Below, piece after piece: positions 10,633 to 21,439 of a DNA stretch of 64,000 nt. How positions within the stretch are numbered: position 1 is the stretch's first letter; the number at the start of each line of letters is the position of its first letter. Source of the DNA: Ustilago trichophora. Lineage: Eukaryota > Basidiomycota > Ustilaginomycetes > Ustilaginales > Ustilaginaceae. The stretch lies in NCBI GenBank assembly GCA_900323505.1, contig OOIN01000011.1, positions 434,001 through 498,000 of the forward strand. Direction: 5' to 3'. Made by a program: the position numbers and the translations under genes. The notes beneath the pieces are model-generated. The model made no database searches. It saw nothing but the letters and a program-made list of their open reading frames with translations, and was not told the origin of the DNA.

Positions 10633-13600
10633 GCTCGCCTAGCCGCCACCACACACTGCACCGCACGCACTCTGTTCTCTCAAGATCTTCCCTACCTCTT
10701 CAAGGTTCGATCAGGGCTCGATCTAGGCGCGACGATGCTTCACACTAGCAGCAGACGACTCTTTTTTCTCAAGGCTCCACGTAACAACACAACATACCCA
10801 CTCAACCACTGATTCAGGTTTACCGCGCCCGTCGATCTCGCTTCAAAGTCTCATACTACCAAACATGAAACCCAATCAAACTTGGCCCGATCAAACACCC
10901 TCCTCCCCCCCTATATCGCACAAATGCACTTCCACACACAAGTGTTGCTCGTAGCACTGTATGCTCTCTCCAGCGCCTTGCTCGTCCGCACGTCCAAAGT
11001 ACCCCGTTTTTTTGAATTTTTCTTGTTCGAGCATTCTCACAGAATAGTCGAGTTGTGTCTCTTGTGTGTAGGTGTGCCGGCTGTGAGGGAGGTTTTGATA
11101 TGAGCCTGTCCACAGGCGGTATACGAGAAAAAGTCTTTTCTCGCGGTGAGATGGTTAACGATGTTAGCCAGGCTCTGACTCAAGAAAAGGGATGGAGAGG
11201 TTTTGCGCAGGTGAAGAACGACCGTTCCTTACGAAAGGTGTCGTACTGTATAGTCACATCAGTGGAATGGGCGGGTCAGGTCAGCGCTCGCTCGAAGACT
11301 TCTGCAATGCATCATCAGAGGCACAGTCTCTTCTGCTCGTCTGAGTTGCTCCGTCCAGCTGACAACAACGTTTTGCCTATCTCGTCGATGTTCGCGGCAC
11401 TTTTCTTGCGCGAAACCACCACCGCACGCCGGACCTCCAAACAACCGCAACGAACCACACCTCATCAGAGCATCAAGACGGCGGCCTCAGGTTGCAAATT
11501 ACCATTTTTTAAAGCAATCTTTCACCCGAAACACACACACTCTCTTGACAAAAGAGAAGGTGCTTCGTCAGATCTATGTATGTTCTGCTGTTCAAGCGTT
11601 CATCTTTGGCCGCCTCGGTCTCGATTCTCTCCGTGTGGTGTTGTGAAAGTGTGCGATGCGATGCATCGTGGTGGTGGTGGTCGGAGCGATGGTGATGGCG
11701 GGTAAAGTGGCGCAGCACAAGTCGCTGGGCGGGACAAGGAATGGCGGCTAGGGTGGTGACATGTGGAACTTACCAGAAAGAGGATGTGAGATGGTGGGAT
11801 AGGGCAAGCCTGTCTGGTCGTCAAATAAAGAGAGTCGTGGCCACCAGTTCGCAAGGGAGTCGGTCAAGGATCGAGATGGGCGTAGGTCGACCAGTGCCCC
11901 CAGCTTATCGTCATAAGGGTGCCGTTCTCGCCTTCTCGACGGCTCTGCGGAGGAGAGCGCCACGACTAGAACGTCACCGCAGCGTGATACTGTATAGCTC
12001 ACAATCGCTTTCCTTGTGGATGTTTCGCAGTCTTGATCAAAAAATCGACTGGGATGAGGGTTTGTCGCCATTAATCACCTCCCATTCCTCCTTCCTGAAA
12101 CGCCGATTCATCCAACCCGATAACCATTCCTGGCGTTCATCGGGCCATTCCCGAGCACCACATCTTCCCCTCTCCATCGCTGAACCATCCTCCCCGATGG
12201 GATCAAATTGAGCCCTCTCGCACGGCACTTTTTCTTTGCGAACCCCCATTTTCCTCAGACCAGCTTGGTACATCAGCATCGGTACGGCGTCGGAGAAGCA
12301 CGCACCTCGTCGCTCCTTGTCTACTGTGAAACGTGATACTGCTGACAATGCTTCCGGCAATCGTTTTCGGTCGTGGGGAAGGCGGCGTCGTCGTCGTCGG
12401 GATTCCCGACCTAGCTGCCGAATTCAATCCAGCCGTATCCGACGAAGAAAAGTTTTCCACAGGCAGAAGACCGTGGTTGATGCAATGTACGGCGGATTGA
12501 AGCTGCTGCAAGCGCTCGATCTCCGCCCACAACTCTTCAAGGGGGAGCTAGGTCGAACTTGTCACATGACAAGCAAGCTCGGCGTAGGATGCAAGTCGCA
12601 GATCGCAGGATTGCGGCAAACTAGTACTCCAAAGTATCATAAAATTCCAGGGCAAAACAGAGGGGGAGAGGCGCCGACTGTTCGCCTCCGGCACACTTGC
12701 GTCCAATGCCTAACGGCGAGCCGCTTGCTCGAACCGTTCTTTTCTACGGTCAGCCGTTGGTTGCGTTGACAAGGTATTCCTTTGATCGGCGACTTAAGAA
12801 AAGAGGATTGGGCCTTGTCGGGGGTTTGTTCGTAGCTGCATACCTCGCCAATCAGAATGGGGAGCGAGGTGACTTGTCAGATCTCTTTGGCAGCCGCGAT
12901 GGGATAGGGACGCCGATTGTACTGCACATCCGAAACGAAGAGGGGGACAGGTGAAGTGCGTCCCGTGCGATCCCAATTCGCTTCTCCTTTTGTGCGAGGG
13001 AAGCGCATGTGCTGTCGCAAGACACATTTGCAATCAGCAAACCGACTTATCCGTACGCACGCACAAACGCATGCACTAGCAGGTGATGTGCAGCTTGACC
13101 GCGTGCTCAGGGGGCTTGCTTGTTGCAATTTGAATTGCAGAGCCAACCTTCCAAGACTCTCTGATAGTGAGGGTCCAGTCTGTGCTGCCCTAACCATGTC
13201 TGAGAGCGGCAAACTTTTACGATCGATCTTCGAATGCCAGACTTGCCGCTCCCGACCGGGGCAGAGACACTGGCGTTAGAGCTTTAGGAGGCCCATCATG
13301 ACTTGGGGCTTAGGACCGAGGGCATGAATTGGTGCTCTGTAGGATGCCGAGGCTAGGGTCCAGCTGGCAAGAAAGATAGGGTTGCGAAATAAAGGAACGC
13401 TCGAACCTCTTTGTTCGGGCGATTAGCATCCAGGCTTCTGCATCTACAGGCGCCAACACTACCCCTTCGCTAGACAACAACGTCGTTGTCCTCGAAGCAC
13501 CGAAGCACCGAAGCATGACAGTGACGTTGTGCTTCGGCGATCAAACCATGGCGCAGACTGCTGCTGCTGCTGCTGCTGTTGTTGTTCGACATGTGATTGT

Positions 13601-14997
13601 GCACGTTGGAATGTTGATACAGTATTTGCCTCCTTGCTAGCGGGTGAAGGTCAATTTCGGCAAGCGACGCGTCTGACAGCGCGACGACTCAATTCAACTG
13701 TACAAGAACGCTCTCGAAAATTGTATTGGTTCGGCGCATTCTTGCCGACGGCTCGGCTTTGGTTTGTATTGTTGCAATACAAAACTCCTAAAAAAAGGTG
13801 TGCCTGAAGACTGCCTAACGCTGGCCGAAAAGAATGCTCTTGCTCGTCGTTCTGCTGGTGACGGTCTCGCTTAGAAGAAACAAAGATCTGCGGAAACGGA
13901 GTTCCATCAACTCTTTTCTGGCCCCCCGAAGCCGTTCTGCTGGCTGCTGGGCGAATCGCTGTTCGGTACCATCGTCATCGTGTCACACAAACGTACAACT
14001 GTACACACGCTTCACCTGCCGAGCAGAGACAGGGGGTCGGGGTCCATCGCTAACTACAATGAGAGCTGCTATCAAACAATGCGTGAGGGTGGTGGTGAAC
14101 TCGATCGTTTGTGCAAAATGCGGTGCACTTTTTACCGAGTCGGCGGCTTCCGTCTCCCTGCTGCAAAGGCAGGCATATGCTTTCGTTGGAAAGAGAGAAA
14201 AGAACGAGGCAAGATGCCGAAGCTGGCATCTTGACGCAGCTCGCGTCGGTGGCAACAATGTGTCCAATGCGCCACTGGACTGGAAAGTTTCAGGATCGAC
14301 GTTCCTCTCTTTTCGCATTTTGCAACAAGCATGCGTTAACTTACTCAGATTGTGCATGCCAGCAAGTCCACCCTTCACCGATGTCTCTCGAAGCATACCC
14401 TTGCCTTTCCTTCAGCTGAGGAAAAGTGCCCCTCGAGTCGCGAATCAGATGATCACCGAATGGAAACTCGCCGATCCTGCTCTGACGCATCACCTCTATG
14501 TACAAATGCCACACCTTTCCCGCCGGCCCAATCTTGACGCCAACACGGTACGATGTGCGTACGACGAGCTTGTCTCTTTTGTACACTTGCTTGTGCATGC
14601 ATACGCCCCGGAAGTCCTGTTCAACTTTCCGCCGCTGCTGGTTGATGATGCCGCCGCTCGGTTCGCTCTATCCACTTCTCATTTGCCGCCGGTTCTGCTC
14701 TAGCTCGCCTGCTAGTGCTGTCGTGCGCTTGTTCACGAGGTCACTTTGATCGACCCCTCCCTCAATCCCCCCTGATTGCTTTGCATTCCTCTTGTCCAGA
14801 CGCAAATCTGCCATAATATCTTTTGCACACTTGTGCTACAGTACAAACAATCCCTGTGCTCCTTTGCCGTGAACAAGGAGTGTAAACGATCGACATTGCT
14901 ATTTATCCATCCCGTTTCCGACCACTTGGCCTTTTACTTTCCACCTTCTCTCCCTCCCTCCTCATCATCTCCCCCCTCTCCACCCTCGTCAAAACCA
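10633..14997. other. 4.4-kb region without a convincing gene
   Basis: The first few hundred bases should be the metallothionein 3' end, and the last few hundred (CT-rich, 14930-14997) the chitin deacetylase leader. In between are only overlapping frames with no recognisable domain or biased composition. The longest are 216 codons (11055-11705, plus), 177 codons (12236-12769, plus) and 289 codons (13834-14703, plus). A CTG repeat of about 7 units followed by TTG units lies at about 13558-13587. The 289-codon frame starts with a hydrophobic stretch (MLLLVVLLVTVSL) but shows no conserved motif, and other frames stay open across it. I do not call it a gene. Confidence 0.5.
13558..13587. repeat. 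CTG/TTG trinucleotide repeat
   Basis: About seven CTG units (13558-13578) continue into TTG units. The repeat lies in non-coding sequence between the metallothionein and the chitin deacetylase. Confidence 0.8.
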
Positions 14998-16485
14998 ATG
15001 AAGCTCACATCTACAGCCCTTGTGGCCGCCGTCTCTCTCGCCACGGCAGTCACCGCCAACATCGGCCGTGGTGTTCCTGACCCCAACCATATTCAGAACC
15101 TCTATCGCCGTGCTCGCGACAATGGCGATTATGAAAAGCTTATCTACAAGCGTGGTTCGCCCGCTCAGTCCGCTTTGAAAGCGCGTGCCACCACAGAGCC
15201 GGAGCAGGCCAAGATTCTCGATCCTAAACAAGAATGCACCGCTTACAACTTGCCCGAGATCGCCGCCATCCAGAAGCAGTTCCCTGTGCCGTGGGACAAT
15301 GCCACCATCTTGCCCGGAGACACTGAGGCCATGAACGTGTGGAACAACATCAAGGCTTCCGGCATCATCCCTGCCGGTATTACGCCCAAGGGTAAGGTCA
15401 ATGGTGATTTCAGCTCCTTCACCCCCACTTACCCTCACACCGATCCTGACTGCTGGTGGACCTACAGTGGATGTGATACGCCCAAGCACGCCAACATCCC
15501 CAGCGACCTGATTCAGTGTCCCGAACCCGACACTTGGGGCTTGACCTTTGACGATGGTCCCAACTGCACCCACAATGCCTTTTACGACTTTTTGGCCAAG
15601 AACAAGCAAAAGGCAACCATGTTCTACATTGGATCCAACGTTCTCGATTGGCCTCTGGAAGCTCAGCGTGGCATTGTCGATGGTCATCACATTTGCGTCC
15701 ACACCTGGAGTCATCAGTACATGACTGCCTTCCCCGATGAACAAGTCTTTGCTGAGCTCTACTACACTGCCAAGGCGATCAAGGACATTGTCGGTGTCAC
15801 ACCTACTTGCTGGCGTCCTCCCTTTGGTGACATTGACGACCGAGTTCGAGCCATTGCTAAAGGTCTGGGTTTGGAATCGGTTCTGTGGACCGACGATACC
15901 GATGACTGGAAGATCTTGCCTCTCGGATCGCTCCCCACCGCCTCGATCGATGCCAACTACGCCTCCATCATCGCCAAAGAAACTCAGGGTCCCACCGCTG
16001 GTCAAGGCAACATCGTCCTCACCCACGAAATCAACGGTCACACCATGGACGAATTCATGAAGCAATACTCCAACATCCAAGCCGTCTTCAAGCACATTGT
16101 ACCCCTTACCGCTTGCAAAAATCAAACTCGTCCTTACCCCGAAGACATTACCTACCCCAATTTCGCCCAGTACATTGCTGGCAACATCAACGCTACAGGT
16201 CTCCCCAAGGGAAGCCAGATCAAAGCTGCCGACAACCACTACAATCCTAGCATGGCCATTAGCCAGACAATGACGGGAACTCAGACCGGCGGCATTGCAG
16301 GTGCAACTGGTACGTCGGGAAGCAGTAGTGCAAGTGGAAGTGCAGCAAGCGCAGGCGCAAGCAAAGCTTCCCAAAACTCGGATAAGAGCGGCGCTGCTGC
16401 AACAACATCCAACTTGCCCAGCTTGTTGGTTGTTGGCTCGTTGGCCGCTGCCGGGTTGTTCTCTGCCATTGCCATGCTCGCCTAA
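14998..16485 (+). CDS. Chitin deacetylase (CE4), probably GPI-anchored, 495 aa
   Basis: This enzyme should remove acetyl groups from chitin to make chitosan in the cell wall. A signal peptide (MKLTSTALVAAVSLATAVTA, residues 1-20) leads a NodB/polysaccharide deacetylase domain at about residues 175-385. Motif 1 is TFDDGPN, with catalytic Asp185 and metal-binding Asp186. Motif 2 is HTWSH, with metal ligands His235 and His239. Motif 3 is the RPPFGDIDDR segment, motif 4 is around WTDDTDDW, and motif 5 is LTHEIN with His343. All key residues are present. The tail is Ser/Ala/Gly-rich and ends in a hydrophobic segment (LPSLLVVGSLAAAGLFSAIAMLA), as expected for a GPI signal. The frame is open back to 14776, but the start at 14998 directly precedes the signal peptide and follows a CT-rich leader. 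Confidence 0.95.
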   Translation: MKLTSTALVAAVSLATAVTANIGRGVPDPNHIQNLYRRARDNGDYEKLIYKRGSPAQSALKARATTEPEQAKILDPKQECTAYNLPEIAAIQKQFPVPWDNATILPGDTEAMNVWNNIKASGIIPAGITPKGKVNGDFSSFTPTYPHTDPDCWWTYSGCDTPKHANIPSDLIQCPEPDTWGLTFDDGPNCTHNAFYDFLAKNKQKATMFYIGSNVLDWPLEAQRGIVDGHHICVHTWSHQYMTAFPDEQVFAELYYTAKAIKDIVGVTPTCWRPPFGDIDDRVRAIAKGLGLESVLWTDDTDDWKILPLGSLPTASIDANYASIIAKETQGPTAGQGNIVLTHEINGHTMDEFMKQYSNIQAVFKHIVPLTACKNQTRPYPEDITYPNFAQYIAGNINATGLPKGSQIKAADNHYNPSMAISQTMTGTQTGGIAGATGTSGSSSASGSAASAGASKASQNSDKSGAAATTSNLPSLLVVGSLAAAGLFSAIAMLA

Positions 16486-17137
16486 AAAAAGATTTTTTCG
16501 ACGCTATACAGTTTGCTTTCTAGAACAATGTAAAACCGCGAGTTTGATATGCAGAACCGCGGATATGCTTTATCTCATGCTTTGATAGTATTCCCTCCCC
16601 GTCAGCATGAGTGACCCTGCGGAACATTCGGACAATTTCAATTGCCATTCGCTTTCGTTCTCATGCTCGTTTGTGCTCGCGTGTTGCTCCGACACTCCTG
16701 CAAATCTATTGCAATGTGGGAGAATCGCGGTCATCAGCAGACTCTCCAATTGTCTTCACACACGCATTCGATAGTCGGAAAGAAAAAAGGTATTCACATC
16801 GTAAAAAAAGGAAATATCCACCTCGCAGCCACCCGCCGAAGCCACCCCCGATTGTATTCACCACTCGGGACCAAAATGAATTGAATTTGATTTTTTTCAT
16901 TACAATCGGGGGTGGCTCCGGCGGGTGGCTGCGAGGTGGATATTTCCTTTTTTTACGATATGATTGTCTAGCATCATGGGTATCATGTACATCATTGAGA
17001 GATGGGAAGAAATTTTGTGCGGTCAGGTTCGAGGCAAAATAAGGATATAAAAAAGTTTGCAGCAAGGTGAAGCCAGATCAGCCGGAAGCGACGATGTACC
17101 GACCTCCCTCTCACTACGCGAAGAAGTCGAAATAGTG
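16486..17137. other. 3' intergenic region between convergent genes
   Basis: This stretch separates the stop codons of the chitin deacetylase (plus) and the SAP-domain protein (minus). It carries the 3' ends of both, and its outstanding content is the inverted repeat at 16798-16959, described separately. Nothing else is recognisable. Confidence 0.6.
16798..16959. repeat. Near-perfect 59-bp inverted repeat with 44-nt loop
   Basis: The left arm 16798-16856 and right arm 16901-16959 are reverse complements over 59 bases, with a single difference (A at 16839 opposite C at 16918). The 44-base spacer (16857-16900) is AT-rich. Outside the arms, similarity fades over about 6-8 bases. A minus-strand transcript would pair over all 59 positions, the one difference becoming a G-U pair; a plus-strand transcript would have one A-C mismatch. 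The structure could be a foldback/MITE-like element, a processed hairpin RNA locus or a 3'-end structure. No clear target-site duplication was found, and no second copy was noticed in the window. Confidence 0.9.
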
Positions 17138-19798
17138 TCAGACACGGTTGAGCGCAGAAGTAGTCGCCCTGGTCGCCACCAACGCAGCACGAGGTCCAGC
17201 AGGCCTCGCCGCAGCACCCACACCCCTCGTCGTCCTCATCATCTTTACCGGAAGCGTCGTATACTTGTTCGGGCTCGCCTCCCGCTTCAACGGAGATCCC
17301 CTGTCGACAGCAACTGTACGAATCGACGGCTTAGCATCTTGCTTCGCCACGAAGCTCTTTGTAGCGGGCACGGCAGAGGGGACGACGGCTCCCGGAGCAA
17401 TGTTCTCCGCCGCAGCAATGCGGACAGGGTCGAGATCGGCTTCCTTCTGCTGTTTGCGCATGACCCGACGAAGATGGCGAAGGGACGAGGAACGGGGTGT
17501 CAGACACGGGGTGAGGATTTTGCCCACTCCAGCGTGGACCGTGGCGGCTCGTTGCAGGCCACTCGCCACTACGTTGGAGAGGGGGGCTTGGGTGATGGCG
17601 GAGAGCATGGGCAGAGACGCTGATCCGTTGTTGGCAGAGGTTGTGTTTGCGGTGGATCTGCTTAAGCTCGCAATTGTGGGTCGCATGACGCTGGGCGAGA
17701 ACGAGGCCGGGGTTGCGATAAGGGGTTTTTGTGGAGATTCGGGGATGGTAGTGCTGCTGGTAGTCGTTGTGGAGGCACTGACATTGCGCTGACTTCCGAA
17801 ACCAGCAAGTGCAGCTTTGGTCCGAGCTTTGATCTCCTTCAATCTAGCCTGACGCGCGGCTTCAGCACGTCCAAGACCCTGAGAGACGCTGCTTCGGATG
17901 CTTCCGCCAAGACGACTACTGACACTGCCCTGCTTGCTCGCGTCAGATCCACCGCTGCTTGTCGACGCAGCTACCGAGGCCTTGCGCACACCCGAAGCCG
18001 AGTCAACTTTGGCACCACTCGACAGCACAGCTGCACCCGTCGAAGGAGCACTAGTAACCACACCGGTAAACTTGTTTCTGACGCTGACCGAAGGTGTCAT
18101 GCCCTGCGTTCGATTAGCTGTACCTGCCGCAAGATTCGCCCGAGAGCTGATACTGCGCGACATGGCAGCCTGCTGTTGCTGCTGCTTGGCAAATGCCGTC
18201 TCTCTCTTCTGGGCCTGTGCACTTGCTGCTGTCTTTTTGGCCGAACCACCACCACCGACAAAGGTGCTCTTGGTCGCCTTGATCACCGTCTTGCGCAACG
18301 AAGAGGCCGCTCGGGTGGGACCACTTTCCGCAGTCTTGCTGTCAGATGACGATGAGGAGGAAGAGGCAACGCTGAACTTGTACGGCATACCCTCTCGTTC
18401 GGGTCGCGTGACGCGGATGACCACTGTCTTTTTCTCCGGAGGGATCTCGAGGACCGTATTCTGAAGAGCGTCTTGATCTTCGGTGACGGCAAGGCGGAGA
18501 CGTTTTGTGCGGGGCGGTTCGGTGCTGGATGCCTGGCGAGAAGTTGTCGTTTTGTTCGCGGATGCGCAAGCACTGAGCGATGGTGGCAGCTTGGCTTGCG
18601 AGACGGGTGGCACTGGCAGAGGTCGGCGCTGCACCGGCATCTTTCGCGAACTGGTGGAGCGAGCCATTGCGGCGAGACTGCGAGTCGACGTCGAAGCATC
18701 AACACGGCGAGGACGTTGAGTTGTGGATGTGCTTGCGGTCATGGTTGCTACATTGCTTGCAGTCGCTGAGCTCGATGATGCCGAGTTGCTAGAATCACTC
18801 GATTTGCTCGTATCTGCACTCTTCTCGGCAGGGCCTCCACCGACACGTCGAGCGGCGTAGTGGTTGACGATGGAGTCCATCTTCTTGAATTGGCGTTCGT
18901 GATGGATCTCATATCTACCTGAGCGGCTCTTGGACATGCCTTGGGTGGATGCGGATGCCGCCAAGTTCTGCCACGTGCCGTTGCCCATGCTCGACATGGT
19001 CGCCAGAGAACCAGAGGTGGCAGATCTTCCAGCAGCCGTCAGCCTTGCGTTCATTTCGGCTAGAACAGAAGCCGCCGCCGCCGAGAATTGACGCGATGTG
19101 ATGGAGGGTAAAGTAGAGGAGCTGGCAAGACAGTCGCTAGAGACACCCTCGGGCAGAGGTAGCGTCGAAAGGTCAGGGTATAGGCTAGAGTTGGCATCCG
19201 CAGCAGCAGGGCGACTCATTTCGAGGATGGTAGCGGTGGAGAGCGGCGAGGCGATACGGCTTGAGCTGGGTAGTGCTTTGAAGATGCGAAGAGGCTGTGT
19301 TGGCTCCATTTCCTCAGCATTGGGCGCTCGCGAGTGAGGGGAAAGAGGACGAGCTGGTACAGGAGAGCTGGCGGGGAAGGCGATGGTATTTTTCTGAGAC
19401 AATTCTGATTCGTCCTCATCATCGTCGGTGTCCATGTCGTCAGCTTGATCCTTGACCTCTTCGATAGCCTGTACGAGATCAGAGACCCTCTTCTGCCTTG
19501 TGCGAGGAGTCAGTGGTGGGTAAGGTAGGTTAGAGCGTGCTTCAGTCTGTTGATCGTCGCTGCCAGAGTCGTCGCTGGAGTCGCTCTGCCTTGGGCGTTT
19601 GACATGTCGAAGGATGGGGACGTTCCCCTTTGTCGGGCTGTCAGAGGGGATGTTGGAGGCAGCATATTGCTGAAGACGCTGGATGAGGTCTGTATTCTTG
19701 CCGACAGCCTTGATGCCGAAACGTCTGCAGAGGTCGGTGAGCTGCTTGCGCTTGAGGCAATGAAGCGAATCCGGAGAGAGGAGCATGTTGCCGTTCAT
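17138..19798 (-). CDS. SAP-domain protein, otherwise disordered, 886 aa
   Basis: The N-terminal part (about residues 8-45) fits a SAP motif, a helix-loop-helix that binds AT-rich DNA: LSPDSLHCLKRKQLTDLC, then RFGIKAVGKNTDLIQRLQQYA. The remaining 840 residues are Ser/Ala/Thr-rich and look disordered, with acidic patches (DSSDDSGSDDQQ near 75; DDMDTDDDEDESE near 120) and many basic clusters. The C terminus is Arg/Ala-rich (RTTRGVGAAARPAGPRAALV). No enzymatic domain is visible. A nuclear, chromatin-associated role is inferred from the SAP motif only, and I know no named orthologue. It converges on the chitin deacetylase and is divergent from the RNA-dependent RNA polymerase. The start codon at 19798 immediately precedes the SAP motif, which supports it. 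Confidence 0.75.
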   Translation of the reverse strand: MNGNMLLSPDSLHCLKRKQLTDLCRRFGIKAVGKNTDLIQRLQQYAASNIPSDSPTKGNVPILRHVKRPRQSDSSDDSGSDDQQTEARSNLPYPPLTPRTRQKRVSDLVQAIEEVKDQADDMDTDDDEDESELSQKNTIAFPASSPVPARPLSPHSRAPNAEEMEPTQPLRIFKALPSSSRIASPLSTATILEMSRPAAADANSSLYPDLSTLPLPEGVSSDCLASSSTLPSITSRQFSAAAASVLAEMNARLTAAGRSATSGSLATMSSMGNGTWQNLAASASTQGMSKSRSGRYEIHHERQFKKMDSIVNHYAARRVGGGPAEKSADTSKSSDSSNSASSSSATASNVATMTASTSTTQRPRRVDASTSTRSLAAMARSTSSRKMPVQRRPLPVPPVSQAKLPPSLSACASANKTTTSRQASSTEPPRTKRLRLAVTEDQDALQNTVLEIPPEKKTVVIRVTRPEREGMPYKFSVASSSSSSSDSKTAESGPTRAASSLRKTVIKATKSTFVGGGGSAKKTAASAQAQKRETAFAKQQQQQAAMSRSISSRANLAAGTANRTQGMTPSVSVRNKFTGVVTSAPSTGAAVLSSGAKVDSASGVRKASVAASTSSGGSDASKQGSVSSRLGGSIRSSVSQGLGRAEAARQARLKEIKARTKAALAGFGSQRNVSASTTTTSSTTIPESPQKPLIATPASFSPSVMRPTIASLSRSTANTTSANNGSASLPMLSAITQAPLSNVVASGLQRAATVHAGVGKILTPCLTPRSSSLRHLRRVMRKQQKEADLDPVRIAAAENIAPGAVVPSAVPATKSFVAKQDAKPSIRTVAVDRGSPLKREASPNKYTTLPVKMMRTTRGVGAAARPAGPRAALVATRATTSALNRV

Positions 19799-21439
19799 GA
19801 TTGTGGTGTATGAGCGGGATGCGCTACTGATGCACCGCCGCCCTTGTTAGATATCAATGTTGATGGCGACTGCAGCGTTGTGGTGGAGACAGTGATGGTG
19901 ATTGCTACGGATGCTTGTTTCAGGCACAGGGGTGGATCGAGTTGAGCTCGAATGTCGAATTTGATGCCGAGTCAGGAAAGGGCTTGGCAAGACGACAATT
20001 GCTTCCATGCAGGAAAGATCGGCAAAGTGAGAGGGCAATGACGCCCTGTGTTGCTTCGTCTTGTTTGGCAGATAAGGGGTGAGGATGTGTGATTTTCTCG
20101 GTGTCGTTGGTTGAACGAGGATCCAACTTCTACACAACTCTGCAGCTCTGTCTCTGTTTTAGGAAAGTGTTGGTCTCAGACAACGCGCTTTGAATCGTTA
20201 CTCATCGGGCATCCCGATTAACACGCGCCTCTCAACCTGTCAAACCTCTAATCATCCCTCCTCTCTGAGATCACACTCGAACAGACCCTTGTGTTTGTGA
20301 TTTTAAAAAGTGGCGCCTCCACACCAACACTTTTTCTCCGCTTGACACTGTGATGCGTCGCACCATGTTCGTGATATGGCGAAGAGCTTTCTTCCCCGCA
20401 CCACAACAAAGATAAGCTTTACTGCGCACCAATGCGCTCGTTCGACCTCAGCAACACCGCTGAAGTCTAAATCTGACTCTTGTCGACCATATCCTCATAT
20501 CCAGCTTCTGACACGATCGTGACCTGGACGCTCGGTTTGCTCCCCCATTTGACGTCTGTACGAGCCACGATCATGCACGCCGATCCGTAAAAAGGCCTGT
20601 AAGCTTGACCAAACGCTGCTCTCCGCAGCAACGATGCCTTGACGCCGCCATCACACAAATTTCTGCACAACAATACGGACATACACGCACCCCGTCACTT
20701 GATCAATTGTTGTATCGTCCCCAACTACAGTATCATCGAATCAACACCTCATTCTGGCTGTCCAACAACTCGCATCGTGGAGTGGAACCTTGCAGATCAC
20801 TCAAACAAGGTTAATGAAATCCAGCCCTTTCTGCTCCATCTTCTTGAAGCTCGACCAAACGCGTTGAACAATCAAGTTTCTCTCTTCCGCTCTTCACGTC
20901 CGCTTCCCTCTTCCGACTTCATTTCTAACAAGCTCATTGCAAAGCATCACGGCGCAGTCCGATTCAGAGACTGAGCTTCTTCATCGGACTTCGTTCTTCT
21001 CGACCAACACCTGCATCCAATGCTGCTCGACTCTTTTCGCACCTTTCCAACCCTCACCTTCCTAGAACACTCCTCTTCACTGTGTATGTCGTGTTTGCCA
21101 TTCATCCGACATATATCCAAAGACAGTGACACAACTCTCTCTTCACATTAGCATCATTTGCTCCGATACGATATCCTCATGCCTCGAAGTCCGGCATATA
21201 CACAAACCGCATAAAAACATTCGCATCCGCCTCCGTATCCGCCTCCGCACCCGCCTCCGTATCCGTATCCGCGTCATCACCTACTCCATCTATATCGATT
21301 CCGCAAGCGCCACCTTGATACCCTCGTGAATCGCAAGCGTCGATATTATCCTTCACCGTCACGCTTGTTCTACTATTAATCTGGAACCGTACAGACAAAT
21401 CCCAGTTACTCCTATATCTCGCTACCAACTACTCGGGCA
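19799..21439. other. Divergent intergenic region (SAP protein / RdRP)
   Basis: This 1.6-kb stretch separates two divergent start codons and should contain both promoters. Open frames are short and unrecognised (the longest is 111 codons, 20639-20974, plus). A hexamer-like repeat at about 21216-21276 is listed separately. An additional small gene cannot be excluded. Confidence 0.5.
21216..21276. repeat. Imperfect 6-bp tandem repeat (CCGCCT/CCGTAT units)
   Basis: About nine to ten imperfect units of the type TCCGCC, TCCGTA and CCGCAC occur head to tail about 165-225 bases before the RdRP start codon, probably in its leader or core promoter. Confidence 0.75.

Noticed and set aside
13834..14703. 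289-codon frame with a hydrophobic N terminus
   Set aside because: It could suggest a secreted protein, but there is no signal-peptide cleavage context or conserved region, and other frames remain open across it.
14989..16374. 461-codon open frame antisense to the chitin deacetylase
   Set aside because: Same codon-bias effect opposite a certain gene; no domain.
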